NCBI GenBank assembly: GCA_903830425.1 | Contig: CAIKTR010000112.1 | Coordinates: 27,499 to 91,498 of the forward strand | Direction: 5' to 3' | DNA: 64,000 nucleotides | Source of the DNA: an uncultured Opitutia bacterium | GTDB lineage: Bacteria; Verrucomicrobiota; Verrucomicrobiia; Opitutales; Opitutaceae | Part shown: piece by piece, positions 21,003 to 29,409 of the stretch | Layout of the letters: every line of letters starts with the position of its first letter | Numbering within the stretch: position 1 is the first letter of the stretch | The notes under the pieces: generated by a model | Seen by the model: the letters and a program-made list of their open reading frames with translations, nothing else | Database searches by the model: none | Told to the model about the DNA's origin: nothing | Program-made: the position numbers and the translations under genes

Positions 21003-23009
21003 ATGCCTCTCGCCCCCTCCCGGTTGCTGGCTGCGTTCCTCCTGCTCCTGGCCGCGCCGCTGCTGCGCGCCGCCGATCCCGCCGTCCCGCCCGTGCTCCC
21101 GCTCGATGTCTTCTTCGGCGGCAACAGCATCAGCCGGCCGGCGCTCTCCCCGACCGGCCGCTATCTGGCCTGGCTCCAGCCGGCCAACAACCGGCTCAAC
21201 CTGGTCGTGCTCGACCGCCAGCTGGGCCGGAAGCTGCGGCTCACTGACATGAAGGAGGAGAACGTCGTCAATTTCGAGTGGGCCGGGCCTGACCGACTCT
21301 TCTTCTACCAGCAGTACAAGGGGCAGGAGTCCTTCGGCACCTACGCCGTCAACGCCGACGGCACCCAGCTCACCGTCCTCCAGCAGGCGACCCAGCGCGA
21401 GGGCGACCAGATCGAGAATGGCGACACCCGCGCCTACGGCGTGATCGACCGCCTGCCGGACGATCCGCGGCACATCCTCATCGAGGTCATCCGGGGCTCG
21501 TCCGGGCTCGGGGACCCCCACCTGCTCGACATCTACACGGGCAAGAGCCGGAAGCTGATGAACAACCTCGGCAAGATCCGGAGCTGGATGACCGACCATC
21601 GCGGCGTCATCCGCCTCGCGATCGCCAACGACGAGAAGGAGGAGTTCGCCGCCGTGTTCTACCGCGCCGCGGAGGACGCCCCCTGGACCGAGATTGAGCG
21701 CTTCCCCTCCGACGGCCCCACCTGGTCCCCGCTGGGCTTCGACGGCGACAACCAGACCCTCTGGGTCCGGTCCAATCGCGGCCGGGCCACCGAGGCCCTC
21801 TACACCTACGACCCGGGGGCGAAGAAAATCCTGCGCGAGGTGCTGGCCGACCCGGTCTACGACGCGGGCGGCATCATCTATTCCCGCCACCTCGGCAAGG
21901 TGATCGGGGTGACGATCGATCGCGAGCGCCCGGAAACCCGCTGGCTCGACGACTCCTACCGCCAGCTGGCCCGGGACATCGACGGCGTGCTCCCCGGCAC
22001 CCACAATTCCATCATCAGCCGGACCGAGGACGAGTCCCTCGTGCTCATCCGGGCGTGGAGCGACCGCGACCCGGGCACGCTGTACCTGCTGGACACGCGG
22101 AAGCTCGAGCTCAAGCGGCTGGCCCGGCTCAACGACCAGGTGTCGCCCGCGCAGATGGCGGCCATGACCCCGGTCCAGTTCCCGGCGCGGGACGGTCTGA
22201 CGATCCATGCCTATCTCACGCTGCCGACGGGTCGTGCGCCGAAGGGGCTGCCGCTGATCATCAACCCCCACGGCGGCCCCTATGGGATTCGCGATTCCTG
22301 GGGGTTTAATCCGGAGATCCAGTTCCTCGCCAACCACGGCTATGCGGTCCTTCAGGTCAACTACCGCGGCTCCGGCGGCTACGGCGTCGCCTTCGAGGAG
22401 GCGGGCTACCGCCAGTGGGGCCTGCGGATGCAGGACGACCTGACCGACGCGGTGCGCTGGGCGGTCGGGGAGGGGACGGCGGACGCGCGGCGCGTGGCGA
22501 TTTACGGGGCGAGCTACGGCGGCTACGCCGCCCTGGCCGGCCTGACGATGACCCCCGACCTTTATGTCTGCGGGATCAACTATGTGGGCGTCGCCGACAT
22601 TCCCCGCCTGGGCCTGCTGGAGAGTTTCGGCCGCTACGAGGCGCCGTTCAAGCGGTACGTGGCCCGCCGCTGGGGCCACCCGACCCTCGACGCCGCCCAG
22701 CTCAAGGCCACTTCGCCGATCAACCTCGTGGAAAAAATCCGCGTGCCGCTGCTCATGGCCTACGGGCGCTACGACCCGCGGGTGACCTACGACCAGTACA
22801 TCGTGCTGGAGTCCGAGCTGAAAAAGCACGGCAAGAGCTACAAGAACATCACCCTCGGCAACGAGGGCCACGGCTTCAACAAGTACGAGAACCGGATCGG
22901 CTTCTACCGGGAGATGGAGGCCTTCTTCGCCGAGCACCTGCCGAGCGACGTCGGCGGCGCCCACGTCATCATCAAGCCGGCGCGCGTGATCGACCTGCCC
23001 GCCAAGTAG
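21003..23009 (+). CDS. exported S9 family (prolyl oligopeptidase-type) peptidase 2
   Basis: 668 residues with signal peptide MPLAPSRLLAAFLLLLAAPL. The layout matches peptidase 1: a propeller-like N-terminal region, then a hydrolase domain with Ser504 (GASYGGYA), Asp591 (GRYDPRV) and His623 (NEGHGF). Long stretches align between the two (RYLAWLQPANNRLNLVVLDR versus RYLTWLAPRNQRMNLAILDR), so they are duplicates within one locus. The gene lies behind a terminator after receptor 2, so it needs its own promoter or read-through. A periplasmic or outer-membrane-associated role in peptide breakdown is inferred. Confidence 0.92.
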   Translation: MPLAPSRLLAAFLLLLAAPLLRAADPAVPPVLPLDVFFGGNSISRPALSPTGRYLAWLQPANNRLNLVVLDRQLGRKLRLTDMKEENVVNFEWAGPDRLFFYQQYKGQESFGTYAVNADGTQLTVLQQATQREGDQIENGDTRAYGVIDRLPDDPRHILIEVIRGSSGLGDPHLLDIYTGKSRKLMNNLGKIRSWMTDHRGVIRLAIANDEKEEFAAVFYRAAEDAPWTEIERFPSDGPTWSPLGFDGDNQTLWVRSNRGRATEALYTYDPGAKKILREVLADPVYDAGGIIYSRHLGKVIGVTIDRERPETRWLDDSYRQLARDIDGVLPGTHNSIISRTEDESLVLIRAWSDRDPGTLYLLDTRKLELKRLARLNDQVSPAQMAAMTPVQFPARDGLTIHAYLTLPTGRAPKGLPLIINPHGGPYGIRDSWGFNPEIQFLANHGYAVLQVNYRGSGGYGVAFEEAGYRQWGLRMQDDLTDAVRWAVGEGTADARRVAIYGASYGGYAALAGLTMTPDLYVCGINYVGVADIPRLGLLESFGRYEAPFKRYVARRWGHPTLDAAQLKATSPINLVEKIRVPLLMAYGRYDPRVTYDQYIVLESELKKHGKSYKNITLGNEGHGFNKYENRIGFYREMEAFFAEHLPSDVGGAHVIIKPARVIDLPAK

Positions 23010-23044
23010 GGCGGCGGCCGCGGGTCAGGCCGGGGTCCGCGCGG

Positions 23045-24886
23045 CTATTTCCACCCCACCGCGAGCACATCCCGCCGCTGGGCCCAGTCCAGCTCGGGCA
23101 GGCCGCGGGTCGGGGCCACCCGGCCCAGCACGGCCCGGGCCGTGCGCGCCGGCACCGTGACGCGGCCGTCGGTCAGCGCCAGCCGTTCGACCCGGACCTG
23201 GCCGATCCCCAGCAGCACGAGCCGCAGTTCCGGCAGGTGGGCGCGGTCGCCGTCCCAGACGACCGGGGCGGCATGCTCCCGCACGACCCGGCCGCGGGGC
23301 TGGGCGCCGCGGGTCTGAAACTCGATCGTGAGGCACTCCTGGCAGTTGGCCCACGTGCCGTCCGGCTGGCGCTGCTCGACGCGCACGAGCTGCAGCGCGG
23401 GGGCGAAATTCCGCACCGCGTAACAGAGCTGCCAGCGCCCGCCGAACACCGGCCGGCCCTGTTGCCAGGCCCGCAGGCGGGTCGCGTCCTTCGCGAGGAT
23501 GAGCTCGTTCGTCCCGCGCCGGCGCCGGTCCCGGGTGAAGCCCCACATGGCCCGCGCGGCGCGGCGGCCCGCGACGAGGGCCTGCGCGAAGCGCCGCCCC
23601 TCGGCCGGCGTGGCCAGGCCGCGCGCGGCGCGGCGCACGAACACGTCGCGCTGGGCGAGATAGCGCCGGAAGGCCAGGCTCGCGCGCAGCGGGGCCGGCA
23701 GCGCCGGCGTCCCGGCGGCCTGCGTGCAGAACCGCTCCTCGGCCCGGTAGGGCGCCAGCGGCTCGCGGCGCGAGATCGTGTCCCACCGGTCGTTGATCTG
23801 CCACCGCGGGTAGCCGCCGAAGGCGTGGCGGTCGCCCGCCAGCGCCACGCGGGCGGACTTTTTCGCCGCGCTGCGGCCGAACGCGCGGGCAAAGCCCCGC
23901 GCCAGCATGGCCGCCGGATCCGTCAGGCCGGGGTTCAGCCACAGGCAGGCGGCGGCGGCATCGACCACCGTCGTCATTTCCATCGCGAGCCGGAAGGGTT
24001 CCCACGAGGTGACCAGCAGCCCCTCGATCCCGAGCCGCTCGCCGTGCCGCCACCACGAGAGGATGTTCTCCAGCCGGTCGGCGAAATGCGGCAGCGGCTC
24101 GTAGCGCGCCGAGCCGTTCATCGGGCAGCCCCACACCGTCAGGCCCCGGGCCCGCAGCTGCTCGCCGACGCGGCTCTCCGCGAAATTGAACAGCTCCACC
24201 CGCGGCCGGCGCGGGAACCCGTAGTAATACCATTCGTACGCGATCACGTCTGCCGGCAGCAGCGGAATCGCCGCGGGCAGGAAATACAGCATGTCGGCCC
24301 ACAGCCCCATGCGCAGCCCGAGCGACCGGGTGAGGGCGTGCAGCCGGTTCACATGGCCCGCGAAGTGCCCGGCGAGCCCGATCCGGGCGATCTCCGCCAA
24401 GCTCAGCGGATGGCGGCCGAGCTGGAAGGACTCGTCGAGCCCGACGTGGACCTTGCCGGCGGTGCAGAAGGGCGCCATGTCGCGCAGCAGCAGCTCGGCG
24501 ACCTCCAGGGTGCGCGGGTGCAGCGGGCAGATTTGGCCGCCGGGGAAGGGCGAGCCGTCGGCCGCCCGCAGCTCGTTGAGGTCGCGCAGCTCGGGCGTCT
24601 TGATCAGGTACTCGGTGTGCCCGAGCAGGTTCACGATCGGGACGACCTTGATCCCCACGCGGGTCGCCGCGTCCACCAGCCGCGTGAACTGCGCGTAGCT
24701 GTAGGCGTCGCGCCGCGCGACCCCGGGCAGGCTGGGGAACTCGACGGCGTCCTCCAGGTGGAGGTGCAGCTCCTGATAGCCCCACTCGGCATAGCGGGGC
24801 AGTTGGGCGAGCAGCCAGTCCAGCCGCTCCACCTGGCGGGCGAGGTCCCATTGGAAGGAGCGGATCGGGGAAAACGCGGGGGGCAT
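23045..24886 (-). CDS. GH20-like (beta-N-acetylhexosaminidase family) glycoside hydrolase
   Basis: 613 residues. The first 350 form a TIM barrel like family 20 glycoside hydrolases, with the characteristic acid pair Asp151-Glu152 in KVHVGLDESF, a preceding HLHLEDAVEF strand and a later Trp-rich substrate wall (ENILSWWRHGERLG, LLVTSWEPF). Family 20 enzymes remove terminal GlcNAc/GalNAc by substrate-assisted catalysis. The remaining 260 residues are Arg-rich and not recognisable. There is no signal peptide, so if the start is right the protein is cytoplasmic, which is unusual for a glycan-degrading enzyme. It could instead act on imported oligosaccharides or glycosides. The family call is fairly sure; the substrate is not. 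Confidence 0.78.
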   Translation of the reverse strand: MPPAFSPIRSFQWDLARQVERLDWLLAQLPRYAEWGYQELHLHLEDAVEFPSLPGVARRDAYSYAQFTRLVDAATRVGIKVVPIVNLLGHTEYLIKTPELRDLNELRAADGSPFPGGQICPLHPRTLEVAELLLRDMAPFCTAGKVHVGLDESFQLGRHPLSLAEIARIGLAGHFAGHVNRLHALTRSLGLRMGLWADMLYFLPAAIPLLPADVIAYEWYYYGFPRRPRVELFNFAESRVGEQLRARGLTVWGCPMNGSARYEPLPHFADRLENILSWWRHGERLGIEGLLVTSWEPFRLAMEMTTVVDAAAACLWLNPGLTDPAAMLARGFARAFGRSAAKKSARVALAGDRHAFGGYPRWQINDRWDTISRREPLAPYRAEERFCTQAAGTPALPAPLRASLAFRRYLAQRDVFVRRAARGLATPAEGRRFAQALVAGRRAARAMWGFTRDRRRRGTNELILAKDATRLRAWQQGRPVFGGRWQLCYAVRNFAPALQLVRVEQRQPDGTWANCQECLTIEFQTRGAQPRGRVVREHAAPVVWDGDRAHLPELRLVLLGIGQVRVERLALTDGRVTVPARTARAVLGRVAPTRGLPELDWAQRRDVLAVGWK

Positions 24887-24999
24887 GGCTGCACCATGCG
24901 GGGGCGGGGGAAAAAATGAAGGTTGAAAGCGCCGGGCCGGCCGGCCCGCCCGCGGCCGGCGCTTGAACCCGCCGCGGATCCCGCCGTAGCTTCGCCCGC

Positions 25000-25494
25000 A
25001 TGAACGTCCAGATCCGCCAGCTCTTCATTTCCCCCGGCCACAACTTCTTCGGCCGGCACGGCCAGGCGGCGGGGGAGCATGCGACGGTGGAGGTGGCGGG
25101 GATCGTGTGCCGCGCCGGCCGCGGGGTGGAGGGCGACCGGTTCCTGGACTACAAGCCCGACTACCCGGGGCAGATCACGTTTTTTTCCTGGGAGGTGGTG
25201 GCGGCCGCCCGGCGGAAATTCTCGCGGCCCGAGCTGTCCGCCGGGGCCTTCCGCCGGAATGTCGTGGTCGAGGGCCTGGACCTGCCCGCGCTCATCGGCC
25301 GGCGGTTTTCGCTCGGGGGCGTGGACTTTGCCGGCGTGGTTGAGTCCAAGCCCTGCTATTGGATGGAGCAGGCGGTGGGGCCGGGGGCCGAGGCCTGGCT
25401 GCGGGGCAACGGCGGCCTGCGCGCGCGGATCCTCCGCGACGGCCCGCTGGCGGTGGGGCCCGCGGAGCTAGGCCTGGCCGAGGCGGCGCCGTAG
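25000..25494 (+). CDS. MOSC domain protein
   Basis: 164 residues with a MOSC (molybdenum cofactor sulfurase C-terminal) fold. The opening VQIRQLFISPGHNFFGRHG is the form found in stand-alone MOSC proteins. AGRGVEGDRFLDY is the glycine/acid core. The Cys in ESKPCYWMEQA is the conserved sulfur- or cofactor-binding Cys. Stand-alone MOSC proteins are thought to handle sulfur or molybdenum cofactor; the exact reaction is uncertain. The 3' end overlaps the convergent CCA-adding enzyme gene by 27 bases, so the two transcripts are complementary at their ends. Confidence 0.88.
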   Translation: MNVQIRQLFISPGHNFFGRHGQAAGEHATVEVAGIVCRAGRGVEGDRFLDYKPDYPGQITFFSWEVVAAARRKFSRPELSAGAFRRNVVVEGLDLPALIGRRFSLGGVDFAGVVESKPCYWMEQAVGPGAEAWLRGNGGLRARILRDGPLAVGPAELGLAEAAP

Positions 25495-26877
25495 CCACGC
25501 CACGGCGCCGGTCTCGTCGGTGAAGGCCCCGTCGAGCTGCGCCTCGAAGGCTTCGTCGAGGAGGGGCTTGAACTCCGGTCCCGGGGTGCGGCCCAGGGCC
25601 ACGAGATGGCGGCCGAGCGCCAGGGGGCGCGGGGCGGCCCGCTCCAGCGCCAGGGCGCGGGCCCGGTCCTGGAGCTGGTCGATGCGCAGGAGGGTCTCGG
25701 CGGAAACCAGGGGCGGGCGGCCGGCGTGGTCGGCCCGCATGACGCACACCAGCTCGTCGATCGTCGCCGGCGCCAGCCGGCGGGCCAGCCGGCGCACGCT
25801 CGGGTCGGTGAACTCCGTCTGCCCGTGATGGTGCGCCAGGTGGTGGACCACGAGCGCGCGGACCGGGTCCGTGAGCTCCAGCGGCGCCCCGATCCGGCGG
25901 AGAAAGGTCTCCGTCAGCGGGCCGCCCGCCGCCTCGTGCCCCGGGCTGATCCAGCGCAGCCGGCCCCGGCGCTCGGCCTGCTCCGTCGTGGCCGGCTTGC
26001 CGAAGTCGTGGGCGAGCACCGCCAGCATCAGCACCCGGCGGACCGGGGCCGCGGCGGACTGCCAGGCCTCCTGCGCGGCGAGGGCGTCGAGGCAGAGCTG
26101 GGTGTGGACGAAGACGTCGCCTTCCGGATGCCATTCCGGCTCCTGCGGCGTGCCGGCGAGGGCGGCGAGCTCGGGAAAGTGCCGCAGCCAGCCGGTCGCC
26201 GCGAGCACCTCGAGCCCGCGGGAGGGCTTGCGGGCGGCCACCGCCCATTTGTCCCACTCGCCCCAGACCCGCTCGACCGGCAGCTCGGCAAAGGTGTCCG
26301 CGATGCTCCGGCACAGGGCGGCGGTCTCGGGGGCGAGGGTGAAGTCAAACCGCGCGGCGAGCTGAAACGCGCGCAGCACCCGCAGCGGGTCCTCCCCGAA
26401 CGCGGCGCTGGTGTGGCGCAGCACGCGGGCGCGCAGGTCGGCCTGGCCGCCGTGCGGATCCAGGATCTCGCCGCTGAACGGGTCGCAGGCGATGGCGTTG
26501 ACGGTGAAGTCGCGCCGCGCCGCCGCCTCGGCGTCGCTGAGCGTGGCGTCCGGCGCCACCGCGAACCCGCGGTGGCCGGAGCCGGTCTTGGATTCGCGCC
26601 GGGGCAGGCTGAAGTCGTACTCGGCGCCGGTGCGGCTGCGGGCCTTGATGACGCCGAAGCTGCGGCCCACGACGTCGGTGGCGCCGAACGGCGCAAGCGC
26701 CCGGTGCAGCGTGGCAAAGTCGACCCCGGCCACCTCGATGTCGAAATCCTTGGGCGTCAGGCCGAGCAGCCAGTCGCGCACGCCGCCGCCCACGAGCCGC
26801 GGGCGGCCCACGCGGCGCACCGCGTCGAGGAGGACGCGCAGGTCGGCCGGCAGAGTGAGGGGCGAGGGGGGGCTCAT
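25468..26877 (-). CDS. cca: CCA tRNA nucleotidyltransferase / poly(A) polymerase family, with HD domain
   Basis: 469 residues. The head domain has the nucleotidyltransferase G-motif LVGGGVRDWLLG and metal-binding Asp44 and Asp46 (KDFDIEV), followed by ARRDFTVNAIA and the RNA-binding region GEDPLRVLRAFQLAARFDF. An HD phosphohydrolase motif (LAHDFGKPATT, with HHLAHHHGQ later) follows at mid-protein, as in E. coli-type Cca. The enzyme adds or repairs the 3' CCA of tRNAs; since the tRNA-Gly gene in this window encodes its own CCA, repair would be the main need for that tRNA. Poly(A) polymerase cannot be excluded by sequence alone, although the HD domain favours Cca. Confidence 0.88.
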   Translation of the reverse strand: MSPPSPLTLPADLRVLLDAVRRVGRPRLVGGGVRDWLLGLTPKDFDIEVAGVDFATLHRALAPFGATDVVGRSFGVIKARSRTGAEYDFSLPRRESKTGSGHRGFAVAPDATLSDAEAAARRDFTVNAIACDPFSGEILDPHGGQADLRARVLRHTSAAFGEDPLRVLRAFQLAARFDFTLAPETAALCRSIADTFAELPVERVWGEWDKWAVAARKPSRGLEVLAATGWLRHFPELAALAGTPQEPEWHPEGDVFVHTQLCLDALAAQEAWQSAAAPVRRVLMLAVLAHDFGKPATTEQAERRGRLRWISPGHEAAGGPLTETFLRRIGAPLELTDPVRALVVHHLAHHHGQTEFTDPSVRRLARRLAPATIDELVCVMRADHAGRPPLVSAETLLRIDQLQDRARALALERAAPRPLALGRHLVALGRTPGPEFKPLLDEAFEAQLDGAFTDETGAVAWLRRRLGQA

Positions 26878-26911
26878 GGGCGCGGGGGCGGGGGCGGGCT
26901 CCGCCGGCAGG

Positions 26912-27325
26912 TTATCCCCGGATGCCGGGCTCCGGCGATTTTTCCTGGACGCAGGCGGCCGCCCCGAGGCAGAGCCAGCCGGCGAGCAGGGCGACGCCGC
27001 CGCAGGGGGTCACGGGGCCCAGCCAGCGCGGGCCGCCGGCCGCCAGGCCGTAGAGCGATCCGGAAAAGAGCACGCTGCCGACGCACCAGCACCGGGCGGC
27101 CCAGCCGACGCGGCGCTGGGCCTCGCCCCCGGCCAGCCGCAGCCAGGCCGCGGCGCCGAGGAGGGCGGCGGCGTGCAGGAGCTGGTAACGGGCGGCCGTC
27201 TCCCAGGCGAGGGTGGTGCCCCGCTCCAGCAGGCCGGCCCGGAGCGCATGGGCGCCGAACGCCCCGAAAGCGACGCCGGTGGCGCCCAGGAGCCCGGCGG
27301 CGAGGAGAGTGGAGCGGTGGTTCAT
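26912..27325 (-). CDS. DUF423 family membrane protein
   Basis: 137 residues with about four transmembrane segments. The start LLAAGLLGATGVAFGAFGAH and the central TAARYQLLHAAALLGAAAWL are classic DUF423 signatures, as is the GSVLFSGSLYGLAAGGPR segment and the closing VTPCGGVALLAGWL. Family members (such as E. coli YgdD) are inner-membrane proteins without an established function. It lies divergently from rplM, 145 bases apart, and 34 bases upstream of the Cca gene on the same strand, so co-transcription with cca is likely. Confidence 0.9.
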   Translation of the reverse strand: MNHRSTLLAAGLLGATGVAFGAFGAHALRAGLLERGTTLAWETAARYQLLHAAALLGAAAWLRLAGGEAQRRVGWAARCWCVGSVLFSGSLYGLAAGGPRWLGPVTPCGGVALLAGWLCLGAAACVQEKSPEPGIRG

Positions 27326-27427
27326 GGCAAGTGGCTCTCACGCTCGCACATCCACGCTTCAAAACAAGGCTGGGATTGGCCGGCGGGCTCCGCCGGAGGC
27401 GGGGCCGCAACCGGCAGAAAACGGGGG

Positions 27428-27456
27428 TTGACACTCTTCCGCGAAACCCTAGCTCT
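27428..27456 (+). promoter_or_regulatory. candidate promoter of rplM-rpsI
   Basis: A consensus -35 hexamer TTGACA (27428-27433) is followed after 16 bases by TAGCTC, a weak -10. The leader to the rplM start would be short, about 8-10 bases. The -35 match is good, the -10 is poor. Confidence 0.4.
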
Positions 27457-27470
27457 TGGCCTCTTTTCCC

Positions 27471-27899
27471 ATGAAAACCTTCCTCGCCAAAAAGGAGACG
27501 GTGCAGTCCAAGTGGCATCTCATTGATGCTGAGGGCACCGTGCTCGGCCGTCTCGCGGTGAAATCCGCCAATCTCATCCGCGGCCGTCACAAGGCTTCCT
27601 ACACCCCGACGATCGACACCGGTGACCACGTCGTGATCATCAACGCCGAGAAGGTCGTCCTCACGGGCCGGAAGGAAGAGAAGAACGAGTACATGTTCTT
27701 CTCCGGGTTTGTCGGCGGCGAGAGCTACCGCAAGCTGTCCCTGATGCGCGAGCGCCACCCCGAGTTCATCATCGAGCACGCCGTCAAGGGCATGCTGCCG
27801 AAGAACCGGATCGCGGCCAAGATGCTGACCAAGCTCCATGTTTTTGCCGGCCCGAAGCACACGCACGAGGCGCAGAATCCCGTCAAAACGACCGTCTAA
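27471..27899 (+). CDS. rplM: 50S ribosomal protein L13
   Basis: 142 residues, full length for L13, an early-assembling protein of the large subunit. Typical segments are [20 protein letters not shown], the loop [19 protein letters not shown] and the C-terminal [20 protein letters not shown]. The start at MKTFLAKKE was preferred over an upstream in-frame codon because it gives the family N-terminus. It is followed after 10 bases by rpsI, the conserved bacterial pair. Codon use is biased to abundant codons, as expected of a highly expressed gene. Confidence 0.98.
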   Translation: MKTFLAKKETVQSKWHLIDAEGTVLGRLAVKSANLIRGRHKASYTPTIDTGDHVVIINAEKVVLTGRKEEKNEYMFFSGFVGGESYRKLSLMRERHPEFIIEHAVKGMLPKNRIAAKMLTKLHVFAGPKHTHEAQNPVKTTV

Positions 27900-27909
27900 T
27901 TTCCGCCCC

Positions 27910-28308
27910 ATGAGCACCGCCACCACCGTTTTTCTCGGCACCGGCCGCCGCAAGACCGCCACCGCCCGCATCCGCCTCACCGAAGGCTCCGGCAAGCTGA
28001 TCGTCAACGGCCGCACCTTTGACAGCTACTTCTCCCACGAGAACTTCTCCAAGCAGGCCTACGCCCCGCTGCTCACCGTCGAGCTCCGCGAAAAGATCGA
28101 CGTGGCGGCGAACGTGGCCGGCGGCGGCATCTCCGGCCAGGCCGGCGCCGTGGCGCACGGCATCGCCCGCGCCCTGCAGAAGCTGAATCCCGAGCTGCGC
28201 GCCGCCCTGAAGAAGGCCGGCCACATCACCCGCGATCCCCGCGAGAAAGAGCGCAAAAAGCCCGGCCAGCCCGGCGCCCGCAAGCGCTTCCAGTTCTCGA
28301 AGCGCTAA
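27910..28308 (+). CDS. rpsI: 30S ribosomal protein S9
   Basis: 132 residues. S9 sits in the head of the small subunit, with its basic C-terminal tail reaching the P-site tRNA. The sequence shows [20 protein letters not shown], the central [20 protein letters not shown] and the conserved end [11 protein letters not shown]. Met at 27910 was chosen because it lies just after the rplM stop and matches the family N-terminus. A terminator follows. Confidence 0.98.
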   Translation: MSTATTVFLGTGRRKTATARIRLTEGSGKLIVNGRTFDSYFSHENFSKQAYAPLLTVELREKIDVAANVAGGGISGQAGAVAHGIARALQKLNPELRAALKKAGHITRDPREKERKKPGQPGARKRFQFSKR

Positions 28309-28330
28309 GCCGCCTCCCGGTCCCTCCTTC

Positions 28331-28365
28331 GCCGCCGTCGCCCTGTGCGCCGGCGGCTTTTTTTT
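28331..28365 (+). terminator. rho-independent terminator after rplM-rpsI
   Basis: GCCGCCG pairs with CGGCGGC around a loop that can extend the stem with one mismatch, followed by eight T residues. It closes the ribosomal protein operon. Confidence 0.85.
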
Positions 28366-28436
28366 GCCCGGCGGCCGGGCTTCCCCCTCCCGGCCGGGGG
28401 CCTCCGGCAGATTTATTTTGTCATCCGGGCCGGTTG

Positions 28437-28467
28437 GCCCACAGCCTGCTAGGAGAGGCCCGTGGGC
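28437..28467 (+). promoter_or_regulatory. structured 5' leader hairpin before the outer-membrane barrel gene
   Basis: GCCCAC pairs with GTGGGC, and inside it GCC pairs with GGC around the loop TGCTAGGAGA. The loop sequence AGGAGA is purine-rich. An AT-rich stretch (ATTTATTTTG) lies just upstream and might contain the promoter. The hairpin may be incidental in such GC-rich DNA. Confidence 0.25.
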
Positions 28468-28503
28468 GGCTCCGTGGGGGGCGCCACGCACCAAATCCAA
28501 ACT

Positions 28504-29298
28504 ATGAACAAGACCACCACCTCAGTTGTCCTCTGCGCCGCTCTTAGCCTGGGAGCGTTGATCAACCCGGCCCTCGCGGCCGACCCGGTGACGGCCCCCG
28601 CGGCCGTTCCGCTGACGCTCACCACCACGGCCGTCTCGCAGTACATGTTTCGCGGCGTCCGCCTCGGCGGCCTCTGCTTCCAGCCGTCCGTCGAGGCCGC
28701 GCTGGGCGATGGCGCGCTCGGCGTCTGGAGCAGCCTGCCGCTCGCGAGCAAGGTCGACGGCGTCTCCGACCCCGAGTTCGACATCTACGGATCCTACAGC
28801 TTCAAGCTGAGCGACGCCGCCTCCCTCGTCCCCGGCTTCACCTGGTATCTCTACCCGAACGCGGACGAGGCGATCGGCTTCTACCAGTCGACCTTTGAGC
28901 CCAGCCTGGCGCTGAACTACACGCTCGGCGACTTCAAGATCACCCCGAAGGTCTACTACGACCTGGTGCTCTCGGGCCCGACCGCGGAAGTGACCGCGGC
29001 GGTCAGCCTGCCGCTCAAGGACGCGGGCACGTCGCTCGATTTCGCCGCCACCGTCGGCACCTACAAGTGGACCGACGCAGCCGCGGAGACGAACCCGGCG
29101 CTCAAGAACTGGGGCGACTACTGGCAGGTGGGCGTCTCCTCGCCCTACCAGGTGAGCAAGGACGCGAAGCTCGTCGTGGGCTACGCCTACACCCAGGGCA
29201 CGGGCAACTATTACAAGCAGGGCACGGACCCGAAGTCGGAAAATTCCGCGGCCGTCGGCCGCGGGGTCGTCACGCTTTCTTACTCCGTCTCCTTCTGA
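28504..29298 (+). CDS. outer-membrane beta-barrel protein, Gcw_chp (TIGR02001)-like
   Basis: 264 residues with a signal peptide (MNKTTTSVVLCAALSLGALI, cleaved near ALAAD). The opening of the mature part, TTTAVSQYMFRGVRLGG, resembles the family phrase 'SDYLFRGIS' of the TIGR02001/Gcw_chp barrels, and the protein ends in a C-terminal Phe after amphipathic strands (GVVTLSYSVSF), as barrels recognised by the Bam machinery do. The function of this family is unsettled. The leader before the ATG (ACCAAATCCAAACT) is A/C-rich and lacks a ribosome-binding site, as at the two TonB receptors. A terminator follows. Confidence 0.8.
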   Translation: MNKTTTSVVLCAALSLGALINPALAADPVTAPAAVPLTLTTTAVSQYMFRGVRLGGLCFQPSVEAALGDGALGVWSSLPLASKVDGVSDPEFDIYGSYSFKLSDAASLVPGFTWYLYPNADEAIGFYQSTFEPSLALNYTLGDFKITPKVYYDLVLSGPTAEVTAAVSLPLKDAGTSLDFAATVGTYKWTDAAAETNPALKNWGDYWQVGVSSPYQVSKDAKLVVGYAYTQGTGNYYKQGTDPKSENSAAVGRGVVTLSYSVSF

Positions 29299-29330
29299 TT
29301 CCCGGCGCCGGCCCGGCGCCCGTCAGACCG

Positions 29331-29357
29331 CCCGCGCCGCCCGGCGCGGGCTTTTTT
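29331..29357 (+). terminator. rho-independent terminator after the outer-membrane barrel gene
   Basis: An 8-bp stem (CCCGCGCC, loop GCCC, GGCGCGGG) is followed by C and six T residues. Confidence 0.85.
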
Positions 29358-29409
29358 GCGCCCCAAAATCTTCCTCGATTCCCGGGCCCGGGTCCCCGAA
29401 TGTGCGGCC

